Source: Pseudomonas entomophila
GTDB taxonomy: Bacteria > Pseudomonadota > Gammaproteobacteria > Pseudomonadales > Pseudomonadaceae
Length of the DNA stretch: 64,000 nucleotides
Direction of reading: 5' to 3'
Assembly: GCF_023277925.1 (NCBI RefSeq)
Contig: NZ_CP063832.1
Location: 2,992,001 to 3,056,000 of the forward strand
A program made the position numbers and the translations under genes. A model generated the notes under the pieces. It was not told where the DNA came from, did not search any database, and saw only the letters and a list, made by a program, of their open reading frames with translations. Positions 34,969 through 44,471 of this stretch are shown here, piece by piece. How positions within the stretch are numbered: position 1 is the first letter of the stretch; each line of letters begins with the position of its first letter.

Positions 34969-36273
34969 TTAATTGAGCTGTTCGACGCGGATGCGCACGA
35001 CCTTGCCGACCACATCCTGGAGCGCTTCCAGAGCGACAATGGCATCGTCGATGCGCTGCTCGACCACACGATGCGTGAGCAGGATCATTGGGACCAGGCC
35101 ATCCTGCTCCTCCGCTTCCTTCTGCATGATCGACTCGATGTTGATACCGCGCTCCGAGAGGATGCTGGCGACCTGGGCGAGCACGCCCGGATGGTCCTTG
35201 GCCTGGATGCGCAGGTAGTAGGCGCTTTCACAGGCATCAATCGGCAGGATCGGGTGGGCCGACAAGGCATCGGGCTGGAAGGCCAGGTGCGGCACGCGGT
35301 TTTCCGGGTCGGAGGTCATGGCGCGCACCACATCGACCAGGTCGGCGACCACCGACGAGGCGGTCGGCTCCATGCCAGCACCCGCGCCGTAGTAGAGCGT
35401 GGAACCTGCGGCATCGCCGTTGACCATCACCGCGTTCATCACGCCATTGACGTTGGCGATCAGGCGATCGTTGGGGATCAGCGTCGGGTGCACGCGCAGT
35501 TCGATGCCGGCGCTGGTGCGACGGGCCACGCCCAGGTGCTTGATGCGATAGCCCAGGGCTTCGGCATAATTGACATCGGCGGTGGTCAGCTGGGTGATGC
35601 CTTCGGTGTAGGCCTTGTCGAATTGCAGCGGGATACCAAAGGCGATGGACGCCAGGATGGTCAGCTTGTGCGCGGCGTCGATGCCCTCGACGTCGAAAGT
35701 CGGGTCGGCTTCGGCGTAACCCAGCGCCTGGGCTTCGGCCAGCACGTCGGGGAACGCGCGGCCCTTGTCGCGCATTTCGGTGAGGATGAAGTTGCCGGTG
35801 CCGTTGATGATCCCGGCGAGCCAGTTGATGCGGTTGGCCGACAGGCCTTCGCGGATCGCCTTGATCACCGGGATGCCACCGGCCACGGCGGCTTCGAAGG
35901 CGACGATGACGCCCTTCTCGCGGGCCTTGGCGAAGATCTCGTTACCGTGCACGGCGATCAGCGCCTTGTTGGCGGTGACCACGTGCTTGCCGTTCTCGAT
36001 GGCCTTGAGCACCAGGTCGCGGGCAATGGTGTAGCCACCGATCAGCTCGATGACGATATCGATCTCAGGGTTGCTCGCCACTTCGAACACGTCAGCGGTA
36101 ATGGGGGTACCGGTAATCTGGCAATTCGGGTTCTGCGAGCGCATGGCAATCTGTGCCACTTCAATACCGCGCCCGGCACGGCGGGCGATCTCCTCGGCGT
36201 TGCGCTGAAGTACATTGAAGGTTCCGCCACCGACGGTCCCCAACCCACAGATGCCTACTTTGACCGGTTTCAC
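34969..36273 (-). CDS. hom: Homoserine dehydrogenase
   Basis: A 434-aa NAD(P)-dependent enzyme reducing aspartate semialdehyde to homoserine at the branch to threonine and methionine. The N-terminal Rossmann motif GICGLGTVGGGTF, the catalytic AGGIPVIKAIREG block and a C-terminal ACT domain (from about residue 355, with LAQVASILSERGINIESIMQ) are present; the ACT domain suggests threonine feedback. The chosen start is GTG at 36271-36273 with GGGGAG upstream. It is followed by thrC and preceded by dsbC on the same strand. Confidence 0.96.
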   Translation of the reverse strand: MKPVKVGICGLGTVGGGTFNVLQRNAEEIARRAGRGIEVAQIAMRSQNPNCQITGTPITADVFEVASNPEIDIVIELIGGYTIARDLVLKAIENGKHVVTANKALIAVHGNEIFAKAREKGVIVAFEAAVAGGIPVIKAIREGLSANRINWLAGIINGTGNFILTEMRDKGRAFPDVLAEAQALGYAEADPTFDVEGIDAAHKLTILASIAFGIPLQFDKAYTEGITQLTTADVNYAEALGYRIKHLGVARRTSAGIELRVHPTLIPNDRLIANVNGVMNAVMVNGDAAGSTLYYGAGAGMEPTASSVVADLVDVVRAMTSDPENRVPHLAFQPDALSAHPILPIDACESAYYLRIQAKDHPGVLAQVASILSERGINIESIMQKEAEEQDGLVPMILLTHRVVEQRIDDAIVALEALQDVVGKVVRIRVEQLN

Positions 36274-36355
36274 TGTGAACTCCCCATTGAACGGCCGGCA
36301 CCTGCGCCGACCGTGAAACATGCCGTCACCCCATGACGACGGCGTACTGAATGAT

Positions 36356-37117
36356 TTACTTGGCCGCTTGCTGCTGGCCGGCCAGGGCCAGTTTGGCCAC
36401 TTGCGGCGCCGGCTGGTAGCCTGGGATCACCTGGCCGCTCTCGAGCACGATGGCCGGCGTGCCGTTGACACCGATCGACTGGCCCAGGGCGAATTGCTTA
36501 CCGACAGGGTTGGCGCACTTGGCGGCCTTGATCTCTTTGCCGTCGACCATCTTGTCCAGCGCGGCGCGGCGGTCGCTCGAACACCAGACCGCCTGCAGTT
36601 GCTCGTCACCCGGCGAACCCAGGCCCTGACGCGGGAAGGCGACGTAGCGCACTTCGATACCGCGACGGTTGAGCTCGGGCACTTCGGCGTGCAGCTTGTG
36701 GCAGTACGGGCAGGTGGTGTCGGTGAACACGGTGATGTGCGACTTGGTCTCGCCCTTGGCCGGGTAGACGATCATCTCGCCTGCCGGAATGCCGTTGATG
36801 AGCTTGGCGATACCCTGGCGCTCGGTCTTCTCGGTGAGGTTGACCGGCTTGCCGTCCTGGATCTGGAAGAGATAGCCCTGCATCACGAACTGGCCGTCGG
36901 CGCTGGCGTACAGCACGCGGCCGCCCTGCAGTTTGACTTCGTACAGGCCGCTGAGCGGGCTGCTGGCGACGCTCTCGACCGGCACTTCCAGTTCGAGGTT
37001 CTGCAACGACTTGCGGATCGCCTGCTCGGCACCGGCAGTCGTTTCGGTGGCCGCGGCGGCGGCAAAGGTGCTGGCCAGCGCCAGGGCGGCGGCGGCGAAA
37101 ATCTGGGTCACGCGCAT
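36356..37117 (-). CDS. dsbC: Thiol:disulfide interchange protein DsbC
   Basis: A 253-aa periplasmic disulfide isomerase. A Sec signal peptide (MRVTQIFAAAALALASTFAA, cleavage near AAA-TE) is followed by an N-terminal dimerisation domain (about 28-85) and a thioredoxin-like domain. The catalytic CPYC lies in FTDTTCPYCHKLHAE near residue 136, and a second cysteine pair is in WCSSDRR...KCANP. It stands between xerD and hom on the same strand, the conserved gamma-proteobacterial xerD-dsbC association. It works with DsbD, not encoded here. Confidence 0.96.
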   Translation of the reverse strand: MRVTQIFAAAALALASTFAAAAATETTAGAEQAIRKSLQNLELEVPVESVASSPLSGLYEVKLQGGRVLYASADGQFVMQGYLFQIQDGKPVNLTEKTERQGIAKLINGIPAGEMIVYPAKGETKSHITVFTDTTCPYCHKLHAEVPELNRRGIEVRYVAFPRQGLGSPGDEQLQAVWCSSDRRAALDKMVDGKEIKAAKCANPVGKQFALGQSIGVNGTPAIVLESGQVIPGYQPAPQVAKLALAGQQQAAK

Positions 37118-37270
37118 GGGAACTCCTGAGGGCGGACGGGGCCGGATGAGCGTCGCCCGCGCCTTGAACGCGGCGAACGGTCGGCCCTTGCAACAAACCG
37201 TCCAAGCCTACCACAACAGACCGGCGCAGTAGGGGTACTCAGGCACCGGTCGGCGGAACATGAATATCAT

Positions 37271-38167
37271 TCATCCTCGCGGGTGGTGCTGGGCGTGCAA
37301 CTGCTGCAGCCGCGCCTTGGCGACGTGGGTGTAGATCTGCGTGGTGGAGAGGTCGCTGTGCCCCAGCAGCATCTGCACCACGCGCAGGTCGGCGCCATGG
37401 TTGAGCAGGTGGGTGGCGAACGCGTGGCGCAGGGTGTGCGGCGACAGCGGCTTGTCGATGCCCGCCACCCGCGCGTGGTGCTTGATCCGGTGCCAGAAGG
37501 TCTGCCGGGTCATCTGCTCGCCGCGCAGGCTGGGGAACAGCACATCGCTGGGCCGGCCGTTGAGCAGGTCGGCTCGGCCATCACGCAGGTAGCGTTCCAG
37601 CCACAGCACGGCCTCCTCGCCCATCGGCACCAGGCGCTCCTTGCTGCCCTTGCCCATCACCCGCAACACCCCCTGGCGCAGGTTGACTTGCTCCAGCGTC
37701 AGGCTGACCAGCTCGGTCACCCGCAGCCCGCAGGCGTAGAGCACTTCGAGCATGGCCCGGTCACGCTGGCCGATGGCCTCGCCCAGGTCGGGGGCCTTGA
37801 GCAGCGCTTCAACATCGGCTTCCGACAGGGATTTGGGCAACGGACGACCGAGTTGCGGCATGTCGACCTGCAACGTCGGGTCGACAGCGATCATCCGCTC
37901 GCGCAACAGGTAGCGGTAGAACCCCCGCACGCCGGAGAGAAACCGTGCGGTCGAACGGGGTTTGTAGGCCTGGTCGAAACGCCAGGCCAGGTGATCCAGA
38001 ATCAACGCGCGACCGGCATCGGGCAGCGCCACGCCCTGCTCCTGGAGCCAACCATTGAACAAGGCCAGGTCGCTGCGATAAGAGGCGCGCGTATTGTCGG
38101 ACAAGCCCTTCTCCAGCCAAAGGGCATCGAGGAACTGGTCGATCAGAGGATGGTCAAGGGCAGGCAT
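37271..38167 (-). CDS. xerD: Site-specific tyrosine recombinase XerD
   Basis: A 298-aa recombinase resolving chromosome dimers at dif together with XerC and FtsK. The N-terminal SAM-like DNA-binding domain is followed by the catalytic domain: Arg in ACGLRVTELVSL, the HTLRHAFATHLL box (H-x-x-R), the second His in LLGHSDLSTTQ and the nucleophile Tyr in QIYTHV. All catalytic residues are visible. Spacing to dsbC (about 150 bp) suggests a separate or weakly linked transcript. The upstream neighbour is the divergent antiporter gene. Confidence 0.95.
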   Translation of the reverse strand: MPALDHPLIDQFLDALWLEKGLSDNTRASYRSDLALFNGWLQEQGVALPDAGRALILDHLAWRFDQAYKPRSTARFLSGVRGFYRYLLRERMIAVDPTLQVDMPQLGRPLPKSLSEADVEALLKAPDLGEAIGQRDRAMLEVLYACGLRVTELVSLTLEQVNLRQGVLRVMGKGSKERLVPMGEEAVLWLERYLRDGRADLLNGRPSDVLFPSLRGEQMTRQTFWHRIKHHARVAGIDKPLSPHTLRHAFATHLLNHGADLRVVQMLLGHSDLSTTQIYTHVAKARLQQLHAQHHPRG

Positions 38168-38235
38168 GCGGACTCGGTGGCAAACGGCGAAATGCCGCTT
38201 AGTCTTTCATAACATTGCATGCCGAGGGAGCCCGC

Positions 38236-40056
38236 ATGAGCGAACAACAGATTCTTTTGAGTGTCGGCGGCATTGGCGCGGCGGCGCTGCTCTGCCAATG
38301 GCTGGCCTGGCGCCTGAAGCTGCCGGCGATCCTGTTCCTGCTGCTGTGCGGCATCCTCGCCGGGCCCGTGCTGGGCTGGCTGCAGCCCCAGGCCTTGTTC
38401 GGCCCACTCCTGATGCCGCTGGTATCGCTGGCCGTGGCACTGATCCTGTTCGAAGGCAGCCTCACCCTGCACCTGTCGCAATGGCGCGAGATCGGCAGCG
38501 TCGTGCACCGCCTGGTCACTGTCGGCGCCCTGAGCACCTGGCTGGTGATCGCCCTGGCCACCCATTGGCTGCTGGGCTTCGACTGGTCCTTGGCGATCCT
38601 GTTCGGCACCCTGACCCTGGTCACCGGCCCCACGGTGATCGTGCCCATGCTGCGTGTTGTGCGACCCAAGTCGGCGATCGCCAACATCCTGCGCTGGGAG
38701 GGTATCGTCATCGACCCGATCGGCGCATTGCTGGCGGTGGTGGTCTACAGCTTCATCATTGCCCAGGGTGATGGCCTCAGCCAGAGCCTGGCGACTTTCG
38801 CCGGGGTGATCTTCTGTGGCAGCGCGCTCGGCGTAGCCGGCGGCTGGATGCTCGGGCAGGTCATGCGTGAACAATGGCTGCCGGAATACCTGCACAACCT
38901 GGCTTCGCTGGCGGCGGTGCTGGGGATCTTCATCGCCGCCAACCAGATCGTCCATGAATCAGGGCTGTTGGCGGTCACGGTGATGGGCATGTGGTTGGCC
39001 AACATGCCCGGCGTGGATGTGCGGCAGATCCTGCACTTCAAGGAAAACCTCAGCGTACTGCTGATCTCCGGGCTGTTCATCCTCCTGGCTGCGCGGCTCG
39101 ACTTGCACGCCTTGCTGGGCCTCGGCCCCGCCGTGCTGGCGCTGCTGCTGGTGATCCAGCTGTTGGCACGGCCGCTGAACGTTTGGCTATCGACCTTGGG
39201 TTCACCCCTGAGTTGGCGGGAGCGCACGCTACTGGCCTGGATTGCGCCACGGGGCATCGTCGCGGCGGCGGTGTCGGCGATCTTCGCCATCCGCCTGGAT
39301 GAGGCCGGCCACGAAGGCGCGTTACTACTGGTGCCGCTGACCTTCGCCGTGATCATCGGCACCGTAGTGCTGCAGAGCGCCACGGCCAGGCCGCTGGCAC
39401 GCCTGCTCAAGGTCGCGGAACCGGCGCCGAGCGGGTTCCTCGTCGTGGGTGCCAACCCACCCGCGCGAGCGATCGCCAAGGCTCTGCAACAACTCGGCTG
39501 CCGGGTGCTGCTGACCGACTCGAGCTGGGAGAACATCCGTGCCGCGCGCATGGAGAACCTGCCCACCTACTTCGGCAACCCGGCCTCCCAGCATGCGGAC
39601 GCCCACCTTGACCTGGTCGGGCTCGGCCACCTGCTGGGGTTGTCACCGGCAGGTGAGCTCAATGCATTGGCTTGCGCGCGCTTTCGCCATGATTTCGGCC
39701 ATGGCCGGCTGTTCGTGCTGGCCAGTGGTCTTGAGAAGCAACGCAGTGATAAGCACCGGGCCAGCGAGGAGCACCGCGGGCAATTGCTCGGATCCAACCC
39801 GATGACCTATGCGCAGCTGGCAAAGCTGCTGCATCAGGGCGCCGAGCTGTACAGCACGACGCTGACCGAGGCGTTCACTTGGGCGGATTACCAGCAACTA
39901 CATGGTGAGCGGGCGACATTGCTGTTCGCCCGCGACAGCCACGGCTGGGTGCATGTGGCCAGCCCGGATGATTTGCTCAAGCCGCAACCGGGGTGGACGC
40001 TGGTGGCATTGGTGGAACCTGAGCTTACCGAACAATCCGTCCGCCTTGACCTGTAG
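38236..40056 (+). CDS. Cation/proton antiporter (CPA family) with C-terminal TrkA-N-like domain
   Basis: A 606-aa inner-membrane antiporter. Residues 1-390 hold about twelve hydrophobic segments with LTLVTGPTVIVPMLRVVRPK and EGIVIDPIGALLAV, the CPA-type transport core. Residues about 400-520 form a Rossmann-like nucleotide-binding domain (FLVVGANPPARAIAKALQQL), as in K+/H+ antiporters gated by NAD(H). The start is ATG 38236 with GAGGGAG upstream. The stop TAG lies inside the arm of a REP palindrome, so the 3' end of the message forms a long hairpin. The ion specificity is not determinable. Confidence 0.88.
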   Translation: MSEQQILLSVGGIGAAALLCQWLAWRLKLPAILFLLLCGILAGPVLGWLQPQALFGPLLMPLVSLAVALILFEGSLTLHLSQWREIGSVVHRLVTVGALSTWLVIALATHWLLGFDWSLAILFGTLTLVTGPTVIVPMLRVVRPKSAIANILRWEGIVIDPIGALLAVVVYSFIIAQGDGLSQSLATFAGVIFCGSALGVAGGWMLGQVMREQWLPEYLHNLASLAAVLGIFIAANQIVHESGLLAVTVMGMWLANMPGVDVRQILHFKENLSVLLISGLFILLAARLDLHALLGLGPAVLALLLVIQLLARPLNVWLSTLGSPLSWRERTLLAWIAPRGIVAAAVSAIFAIRLDEAGHEGALLLVPLTFAVIIGTVVLQSATARPLARLLKVAEPAPSGFLVVGANPPARAIAKALQQLGCRVLLTDSSWENIRAARMENLPTYFGNPASQHADAHLDLVGLGHLLGLSPAGELNALACARFRHDFGHGRLFVLASGLEKQRSDKHRASEEHRGQLLGSNPMTYAQLAKLLHQGAELYSTTLTEAFTWADYQQLHGERATLLFARDSHGWVHVASPDDLLKPQPGWTLVALVEPELTEQSVRLDL

Positions 40057-40136
40057 GAGCGGCTTCAGCCGCGATGCAGGCAACGCGGTGCCTGACACCC
40101 GCCTTGCGGGTGATCGCGGCTGAAGCCGCTCCTACA
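40052..40136. repeat. REP pair (BIME) overlapping the antiporter stop codon
   Basis: Perfect 24-bp inverted arms (40052-40075 and 40113-40136, core GTAGGAGCGGCTTCAGCC) enclose a CACCCGCCTTGCGGGTG hairpin. The TAG stop of the antiporter (40054-40056) lies within the left arm. The unit is nearly identical to 11151-11239. Confidence 0.9.
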
Positions 40137-40150
40137 AGGGTCCAGAAAAA

Positions 40151-40564
40151 TCAATTGTCCAGCGGCAGCACCGGCACCGGGCGCTTGTCCTCATCGATGG
40201 CGACGAAGCTGAATACGCCATGAATGGCCCGCTCACGGCCATCGAGGTACATGTTCTCGACGAACACATCCACCTGCACCTGCAGGCTGGTGTTGCCGAC
40301 CTTGACCACGCTGCCCACCAGTTCGACGATCGAACCTGCCGCAATCGGGTGCTTGAAGTCGATGCGGTCGGTGGACACGGTCACCAGCGGCAGGCGGCAG
40401 AAACGGGTGGCGGCGATGAACGACACTTCGTCCATCCACGCCAGGGCGGTGCCGCCGAACAGGGTGTTGTGGTGGTTGGTGGTACTGGGGAACACCGCCT
40501 TGGTCACGCGGGTGACCGACAGTTCGGTGCGACGCTGGATTTCCTGGTCTCGGGGCGTAGTCAT
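40151..40564 (-). CDS. Acyl-CoA thioesterase, hotdog fold (YciA/BFIT-like)
   Basis: A 137-aa hotdog thioesterase hydrolysing acyl-CoA. The catalytic region NHHNTLFGGTALAWMDE near residues 30-46 carries the conserved Asp-Glu pair of this subfamily, and DRIDFKHPIAAGS follows as usual. The start MTTPRDQEIQRRTEL fits the family. It is transcribed towards the BIME that ends the convergent antiporter gene. Substrate chain length cannot be read from sequence. Confidence 0.92.
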   Translation of the reverse strand: MTTPRDQEIQRRTELSVTRVTKAVFPSTTNHHNTLFGGTALAWMDEVSFIAATRFCRLPLVTVSTDRIDFKHPIAAGSIVELVGSVVKVGNTSLQVQVDVFVENMYLDGRERAIHGVFSFVAIDEDKRPVPVLPLDN

Positions 40565-40625
40565 GACGTGTTTACATCGCTAGGGCATTTGAAAGGTGTC
40601 GTGGCATTCGCCGGCAAGCGCCAGA

Positions 40626-40655
40626 CCTGTAGGAGCCGGCTTGCCGGCGAAGAGG
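40626..40655. repeat. Single REP palindrome
   Basis: CTGTAGGAGCCGGCTTGCCG followed by GCGAAG; a lone REP between rplS and the thioesterase gene. Confidence 0.75.
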
Positions 40656-40676
40656 CCAGAGAGAAACTGTAAAATG

Positions 40677-40706
40677 CAAAAAAGCAGCCCGAAGGCTGCT
40701 TTTTTT
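40677..40706 (-). terminator. Intrinsic terminator of the rpsP operon
   Basis: AGCAGCC (40683-40689) pairs with GGCTGCT (40694-40700) around CGAA, with A and T tracts on both sides. It works for rplS on the minus strand and possibly in both directions. Confidence 0.92.
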
Positions 40707-40742
40707 CTCGCAAGATGGCCTGGGCCACCGGTCAAACTGCAC

Positions 40743-41093
40743 TCAGGACAGTTTTTCCTTGATGCGAGCGGCTTTGCCGGACAGGTCGCGCAGGTAGTAC
40801 AGCTTGGCTTTACGCACGTCACCACGACGTTTCACGGCCAGGCTGTCGATCTGCGGGCTGTAGGTCTGGAAGGTACGCTCTACGCCAACGCCGCTGGAGA
40901 TCTTGCGCACGGTGAAGGCGCTGTTCAGACCGCGGTTACGCTTGGCGATGACGACGCCTTCGAACGCCTGCAGACGCGAGCGGTCACCTTCCTTCACTTT
41001 AACCTGGACGACAACGGTGTCGCCTGGTGCAAAGGTCGGGATCTCTTTGCTCATCTGCTCGGCTTCGAGCTGCTGGATGATCTTGTTGGTCAT
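40743..41093 (-). CDS. rplS: 50S ribosomal protein L19
   Basis: The 116-aa L19 lies at the 30S-50S interface. It begins [20 protein letters not shown] and has the family core [20 protein letters not shown] and [20 protein letters not shown]. It is the last gene of the rpsP-rimM-trmD-rplS operon, followed by a strong terminator. Confidence 0.97.
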   Translation of the reverse strand: MTNKIIQQLEAEQMSKEIPTFAPGDTVVVQVKVKEGDRSRLQAFEGVVIAKRNRGLNSAFTVRKISSGVGVERTFQTYSPQIDSLAVKRRGDVRKAKLYYLRDLSGKAARIKEKLS

Positions 41094-41135
41094 GCTGTGC
41101 TCCTAAGATGGATAACTTGATCCACCATCGATACG

Positions 41136-41888
41136 TTAACTATCGTCCCGCTCGCGGAGGTATTCCTCGAGCAGCTTCTTCTCTTCTCCAGAAAGCGAGC
41201 GACTTTCCAGAAGATCGGCGCGTCGTTCGAAGGTCCTACCAAGGGACTGCTTCATCCGCCAACGCCGGATATGTGCATGGTTGCCACTTAGCAACACGTC
41301 GGGAACACGCTGATCCGCATACACCTCAGGCCGGGTGTAGTGCGGGCAATCCAGCAGACCGTCGGTGAAAGAGTCTTCCTCCGCCGAGTCCACATGCCCT
41401 AAAGCTCCGGGCAGCAGCCGTGTAACCGCATCGATCAGTACCATGGCCGGCAGCTCGCCACCGGAAAGCACATAGTCGCCAATCGACCACTCCTCATCGA
41501 CATGAGCCTCGATAAAGCGCTCGTCGATGCCTTCATAACGACCGGCGATCAGGATCAACGACTCCTGTTCGGCCAGGCCTTTGACCGCTTGCTGCGTGAG
41601 CTTGCGGCCTTGTGGCGAGAGGTAGATCACCTTCGCCGATGCTCCGGTCGCCTGCCTGGCACTGGCCAGGGCGTCTTCCAGAGGCTTGATCTTCATCACC
41701 ATGCCCGGACCACCGCCAAACGGCCGATCGTCCACCGTGTGGTGACGATCTGTGGTGTAGTCCCGCGGATTCCAGCAGGTCACTTGCAGCAACCCCTGTT
41801 TTACCGCGCGGCTGGTAATGCCGTACTCCGTGATGGCCGAGAACATCTCGGGGAACAACGTGACGACTTCTACGCGAAGGGTATCCAT
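41136..41888 (-). CDS. trmD: tRNA (guanine37-N1)-methyltransferase
   Basis: A 250-aa SPOUT-class enzyme methylating G37 of tRNAs reading CNN codons, preventing frameshifts. The trefoil-knot SAM site is visible as [14 protein letters not shown] and [20 protein letters not shown]. It begins [16 protein letters not shown], the family start. It follows rimM by 3 bp and precedes rplS by 42 bp. Catalytic residues appear intact. Confidence 0.97.
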   Translation of the reverse strand: MDTLRVEVVTLFPEMFSAITEYGITSRAVKQGLLQVTCWNPRDYTTDRHHTVDDRPFGGGPGMVMKIKPLEDALASARQATGASAKVIYLSPQGRKLTQQAVKGLAEQESLILIAGRYEGIDERFIEAHVDEEWSIGDYVLSGGELPAMVLIDAVTRLLPGALGHVDSAEEDSFTDGLLDCPHYTRPEVYADQRVPDVLLSGNHAHIRRWRMKQSLGRTFERRADLLESRSLSGEEKKLLEEYLRERDDS

Positions 41889-41891
41889 CGT

Positions 41892-42428
41892 TTAGAAATC
41901 CGCGTCCCATTCAACGCGCATCACACCGGCTTCCAGGTCGACTGCCAGCACGCATTGCCCGGTATAGGGCAACAGACGCTCGCGATCATCCAGGCTGCCT
42001 GCGCAAGGCTTGACCACCAGTACATCGTTCGCGCCAGTCTCCAACAGGTGATCGATCTTGCCGAACACGTGTTCGTCCTGATTGATGACCTTCAGGCCTA
42101 CCAACTGGTACCAGTAGTACTCGTCGGTTGCCAGGTTGGGCAAAAGGCTTCGCGAAATGCAGATTTCATGACCACTCAGAAGACGGGCTTCATCACGATC
42201 ATCGAGGCCTTTGAGCTTCACGACCAGGCCCTTCTGGGAGCCACGACCGCTGACCAGCTCTACCTGTTTTACCTTGCCTTCGTGCCGAAGCGTCCAGCGT
42301 GGGTAATCCAACAGGTTTTCAATCGGATCGGTAAAGGAATACACCTTCACCTCGCCGCGAACGCCGTGAACCGAAAAAATCTTGCCAACGACGATGAGGT
42401 CGTCAGCCTTTTCTGGCGTCGCGTTCAT
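41892..42428 (-). CDS. rimM: Ribosome maturation factor RimM
   Basis: A 178-aa 16S-processing factor needed for 30S head assembly; it binds S19. It has an N-terminal RimM domain (VGKIFSVHGVRGEVKVYSFT) and a C-terminal PRC barrel with a YYWYQLVGLKV core. It lies 5 bp after rpsP and 3 bp before trmD in the operon. Confidence 0.97.
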   Translation of the reverse strand: MNATPEKADDLIVVGKIFSVHGVRGEVKVYSFTDPIENLLDYPRWTLRHEGKVKQVELVSGRGSQKGLVVKLKGLDDRDEARLLSGHEICISRSLLPNLATDEYYWYQLVGLKVINQDEHVFGKIDHLLETGANDVLVVKPCAGSLDDRERLLPYTGQCVLAVDLEAGVMRVEWDADF

Positions 42429-42433
42429 ACTGC

Positions 42434-42685
42434 TCAGGCTGCAGCCTTGGCAGCTTCCTTCAGCAGCTGAGCAACGCGCTCAGACGGCTGTGCGCCCTGG
42501 CTCAGCCAGTAGGTGACGCGCTCTTGGTTGACCGACAGCTTGACTTCGGCGCCCGATGCGATCGGGTTGAAGAAGCCAACGCGCTCAACGAAACGGCCGT
42601 CACGGGCGTTACGCGAGTTGGTCACGGTCAGGTGGTAGAATGGGCGCTTTTTCGAGCCGCCACGGGCCAGACGAATGGTTACCAT
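42434..42685 (-). CDS. rpsP: 30S ribosomal protein S16
   Basis: An 83-aa protein of the small subunit, first in the rpsP-rimM-trmD-rplS operon. It begins [20 protein letters not shown] and contains [13 protein letters not shown]. The frame extends upstream to 42808, but only the ATG at 42683-42685 gives the family N-terminus. The 5' leader has two mutually exclusive hairpins (see findings). Confidence 0.97.
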   Translation of the reverse strand: MVTIRLARGGSKKRPFYHLTVTNSRNARDGRFVERVGFFNPIASGAEVKLSVNQERVTYWLSQGAQPSERVAQLLKEAAKAAA

Positions 42686-42759
42686 GTGAACATCGTTCCT
42701 ATAGTCGGTGCTGCAAAACTGAATGCCCAATGGGCACACGGGTGCCCAAAAGGCCGCAT

Positions 42760-42788
42760 ATTCTCGGGGAATACACGGACATTTGCAA
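42760..42788 (-). promoter_or_regulatory. Candidate promoter of the rpsP operon
   Basis: On the minus strand, TTGCAA (42783-42788) and GAGAAT (42760-42765) are spaced by exactly 17 bp, about 75 bp upstream of the rpsP start codon. Inferred by consensus only. Confidence 0.5.
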
Positions 42789-42879
42789 ATGCCTTTTTCG
42801 GCGAGCACATGCCCGACCGTTCAGTCCTGCCGGTTTAGCCGCCGATTGGCGGCCGTTTTCCCGCCGGGGCGGGGTCTGG

Positions 42880-42917
42880 AGAGGCTGCCGCGCTTATCTA
42901 TATAAGCGCGGCAGCCT
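42880..42917 (-). terminator. 17-bp perfect hairpin after ffh
   Basis: Arms 42880-42896 and 42901-42917 (GAGGCTGCCGCGCTTAT and its complement) flank a CTAT loop, 12 bp beyond the ffh stop. There is no T tract on either strand, but the stem stability suggests a transcript end. Confidence 0.65.
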
Positions 42918-42928
42918 CCCGGATTCGC

Positions 42929-44305
42929 TTACATTTTTGGCATGCCGCCACCTGGCAGCATTCCGCCAAGGCCACGCATCATCTTGGCCATGCCGCCCTT
43001 GGCGGAGAATTTCTTCATCATCTTCTGCATCTGCTTGTGCTGCTTGATCAAGCGGCCGATATCCTGCACCTGAGTGCCAGAACCAAGGGCGATACGGCGC
43101 TTGCGCGAACCGCTGATCAAGTCGGGGTCGCGACGCTCGGCCGGAGTCATGGAGTTGATGATCGCCTCCATCTGCTTGAACTGCTTCTCGGCCGCACCCT
43201 GGGCGTTGCCCATCTGCGAAAGGTTCATGCCGCCGATGCTGGGCAGCTTGTCCATCAGGCCACCGAGACCGCCCATGTTCTTCATCTGTTGCAGCTGGTC
43301 GCGGAAGTCTTCGAGGTCGAAGCCCTTGCCCTTCTTCAGCTTCTTGGCGAGCTTGTCGGCCTTGGCCTTGTCGATGTTCTGCTCGGCCTGCTCGATCAAG
43401 CTGAGCACGTCACCCATGCCGAGAATGCGCGAGGCGATACGGTCGGGGTGGAACGGCTCGAGGGCTTCGGTCTTCTCGCCCATGCCGATGAACTTGATCG
43501 GCTTGCCGGTGATGGCACGCACCGACAGGGCGGCACCGCCACGGGCATCACCGTCGACCTTGGTCAGCACCACGCCGGTCAGCGGCAGGGCATCGCCGAA
43601 AGCCTTGGCGGTGTTGGCGGCATCCTGGCCGGTCATGGCGTCGACCACGAACAGGGTCTCGATCGGCTTGACCGCGGCATGCAGGGCCTTGATCTCGTCC
43701 ATCATGTCCGCGTCGACATGGAGGCGGCCGGCGGTATCGACGATGACCACGTCGATGAACTTGAGCTTGGCTTCGCGGATTGCCGCCTCGGCGATCGCCA
43801 CCGGTTTCTGGCTGATGTCGGACGGGAAGAAGGTTACGCCGATGTCGTTGGCCAGGGTTTCGAGCTGCTTGATCGCCGCCGGACGGTAGACGTCGGCCGA
43901 CACCACCATCACGCTCTTCTTCTTGCGCTCTTTCAGGTGGCGTGCCAGCTTGCCGGCGGTGGTGGTCTTACCGGCACCTTGCAGGCCGGCCATAAGCACC
44001 ACGGCGGGTGGCGCGGCGTTGAGCGTCAGCTCTTCGTTGGCCGCGCCCATCAGGCTTTCCAGCTCGGCCTGGACGATCTTGACGAAGGCCTGGCCTGGCG
44101 TGAGGCTGCGCGACACTTCGGTGCCGACCGCGCGTTCCTTGATGCTGTTGACGAAATCCTTGACCACCGGCAGGGCGACGTCGGCCTCGAGCAGGGCCAT
44201 GCGCACTTCGCGCAGCGTGTCCTTGATATTGTCTTCGGTCAGCTTGGCCTTGCCGGTGACATGGCGCAGCGTCTGTGACAGGCGGTCGGTCAGGTTTTCG
44301 AACAT
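42929..44305 (-). CDS. ffh: Signal recognition particle protein Ffh
   Basis: The 458-aa GTPase subunit of SRP directs membrane proteins to FtsY and SecYEG. It has an N domain, a G domain with GLQGAGKTTTAGKLA (near residue 107), DTAGRLH and TKVDGDARGG, and a Met-rich C-terminal M domain (QLQQMKNMGGLGGLMDKLPS, then MQKMMKKF and MMRGLGGMLPGGGMPKM) that binds 4.5S RNA and signal sequences. The frame extends upstream to 44464, but ATG 44303-44305, with AAAGGA upstream, gives MFENLTDRLSQTLR. It is transcribed toward the rpsP promoter region and is divergent from the CcsA-like gene. Confidence 0.97.
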   Translation of the reverse strand: MFENLTDRLSQTLRHVTGKAKLTEDNIKDTLREVRMALLEADVALPVVKDFVNSIKERAVGTEVSRSLTPGQAFVKIVQAELESLMGAANEELTLNAAPPAVVLMAGLQGAGKTTTAGKLARHLKERKKKSVMVVSADVYRPAAIKQLETLANDIGVTFFPSDISQKPVAIAEAAIREAKLKFIDVVIVDTAGRLHVDADMMDEIKALHAAVKPIETLFVVDAMTGQDAANTAKAFGDALPLTGVVLTKVDGDARGGAALSVRAITGKPIKFIGMGEKTEALEPFHPDRIASRILGMGDVLSLIEQAEQNIDKAKADKLAKKLKKGKGFDLEDFRDQLQQMKNMGGLGGLMDKLPSIGGMNLSQMGNAQGAAEKQFKQMEAIINSMTPAERRDPDLISGSRKRRIALGSGTQVQDIGRLIKQHKQMQKMMKKFSAKGGMAKMMRGLGGMLPGGGMPKM

Positions 44306-44471
44306 GGTGATCCTTTCAGGCCCAGTGAAGCCGAGGTTTTTCAGGCGCCCAGGTGAACAGGTACACGCGCTGGGCACAACAAGGCGGCGATTATAGCGGA
44401 GACTGCTTCCCACGCACACCTCGCTCTGGACCACTGGCCGATCGCAGGACAAGCCCGCTGCCACGCCGCAC

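Noticed and set aside
33532-36336. 934-aa open frame on the plus strand over thrC and hom
   Set aside because: It spans two complete genes and their spacer on the other strand, with shadow-frame composition and no domain.
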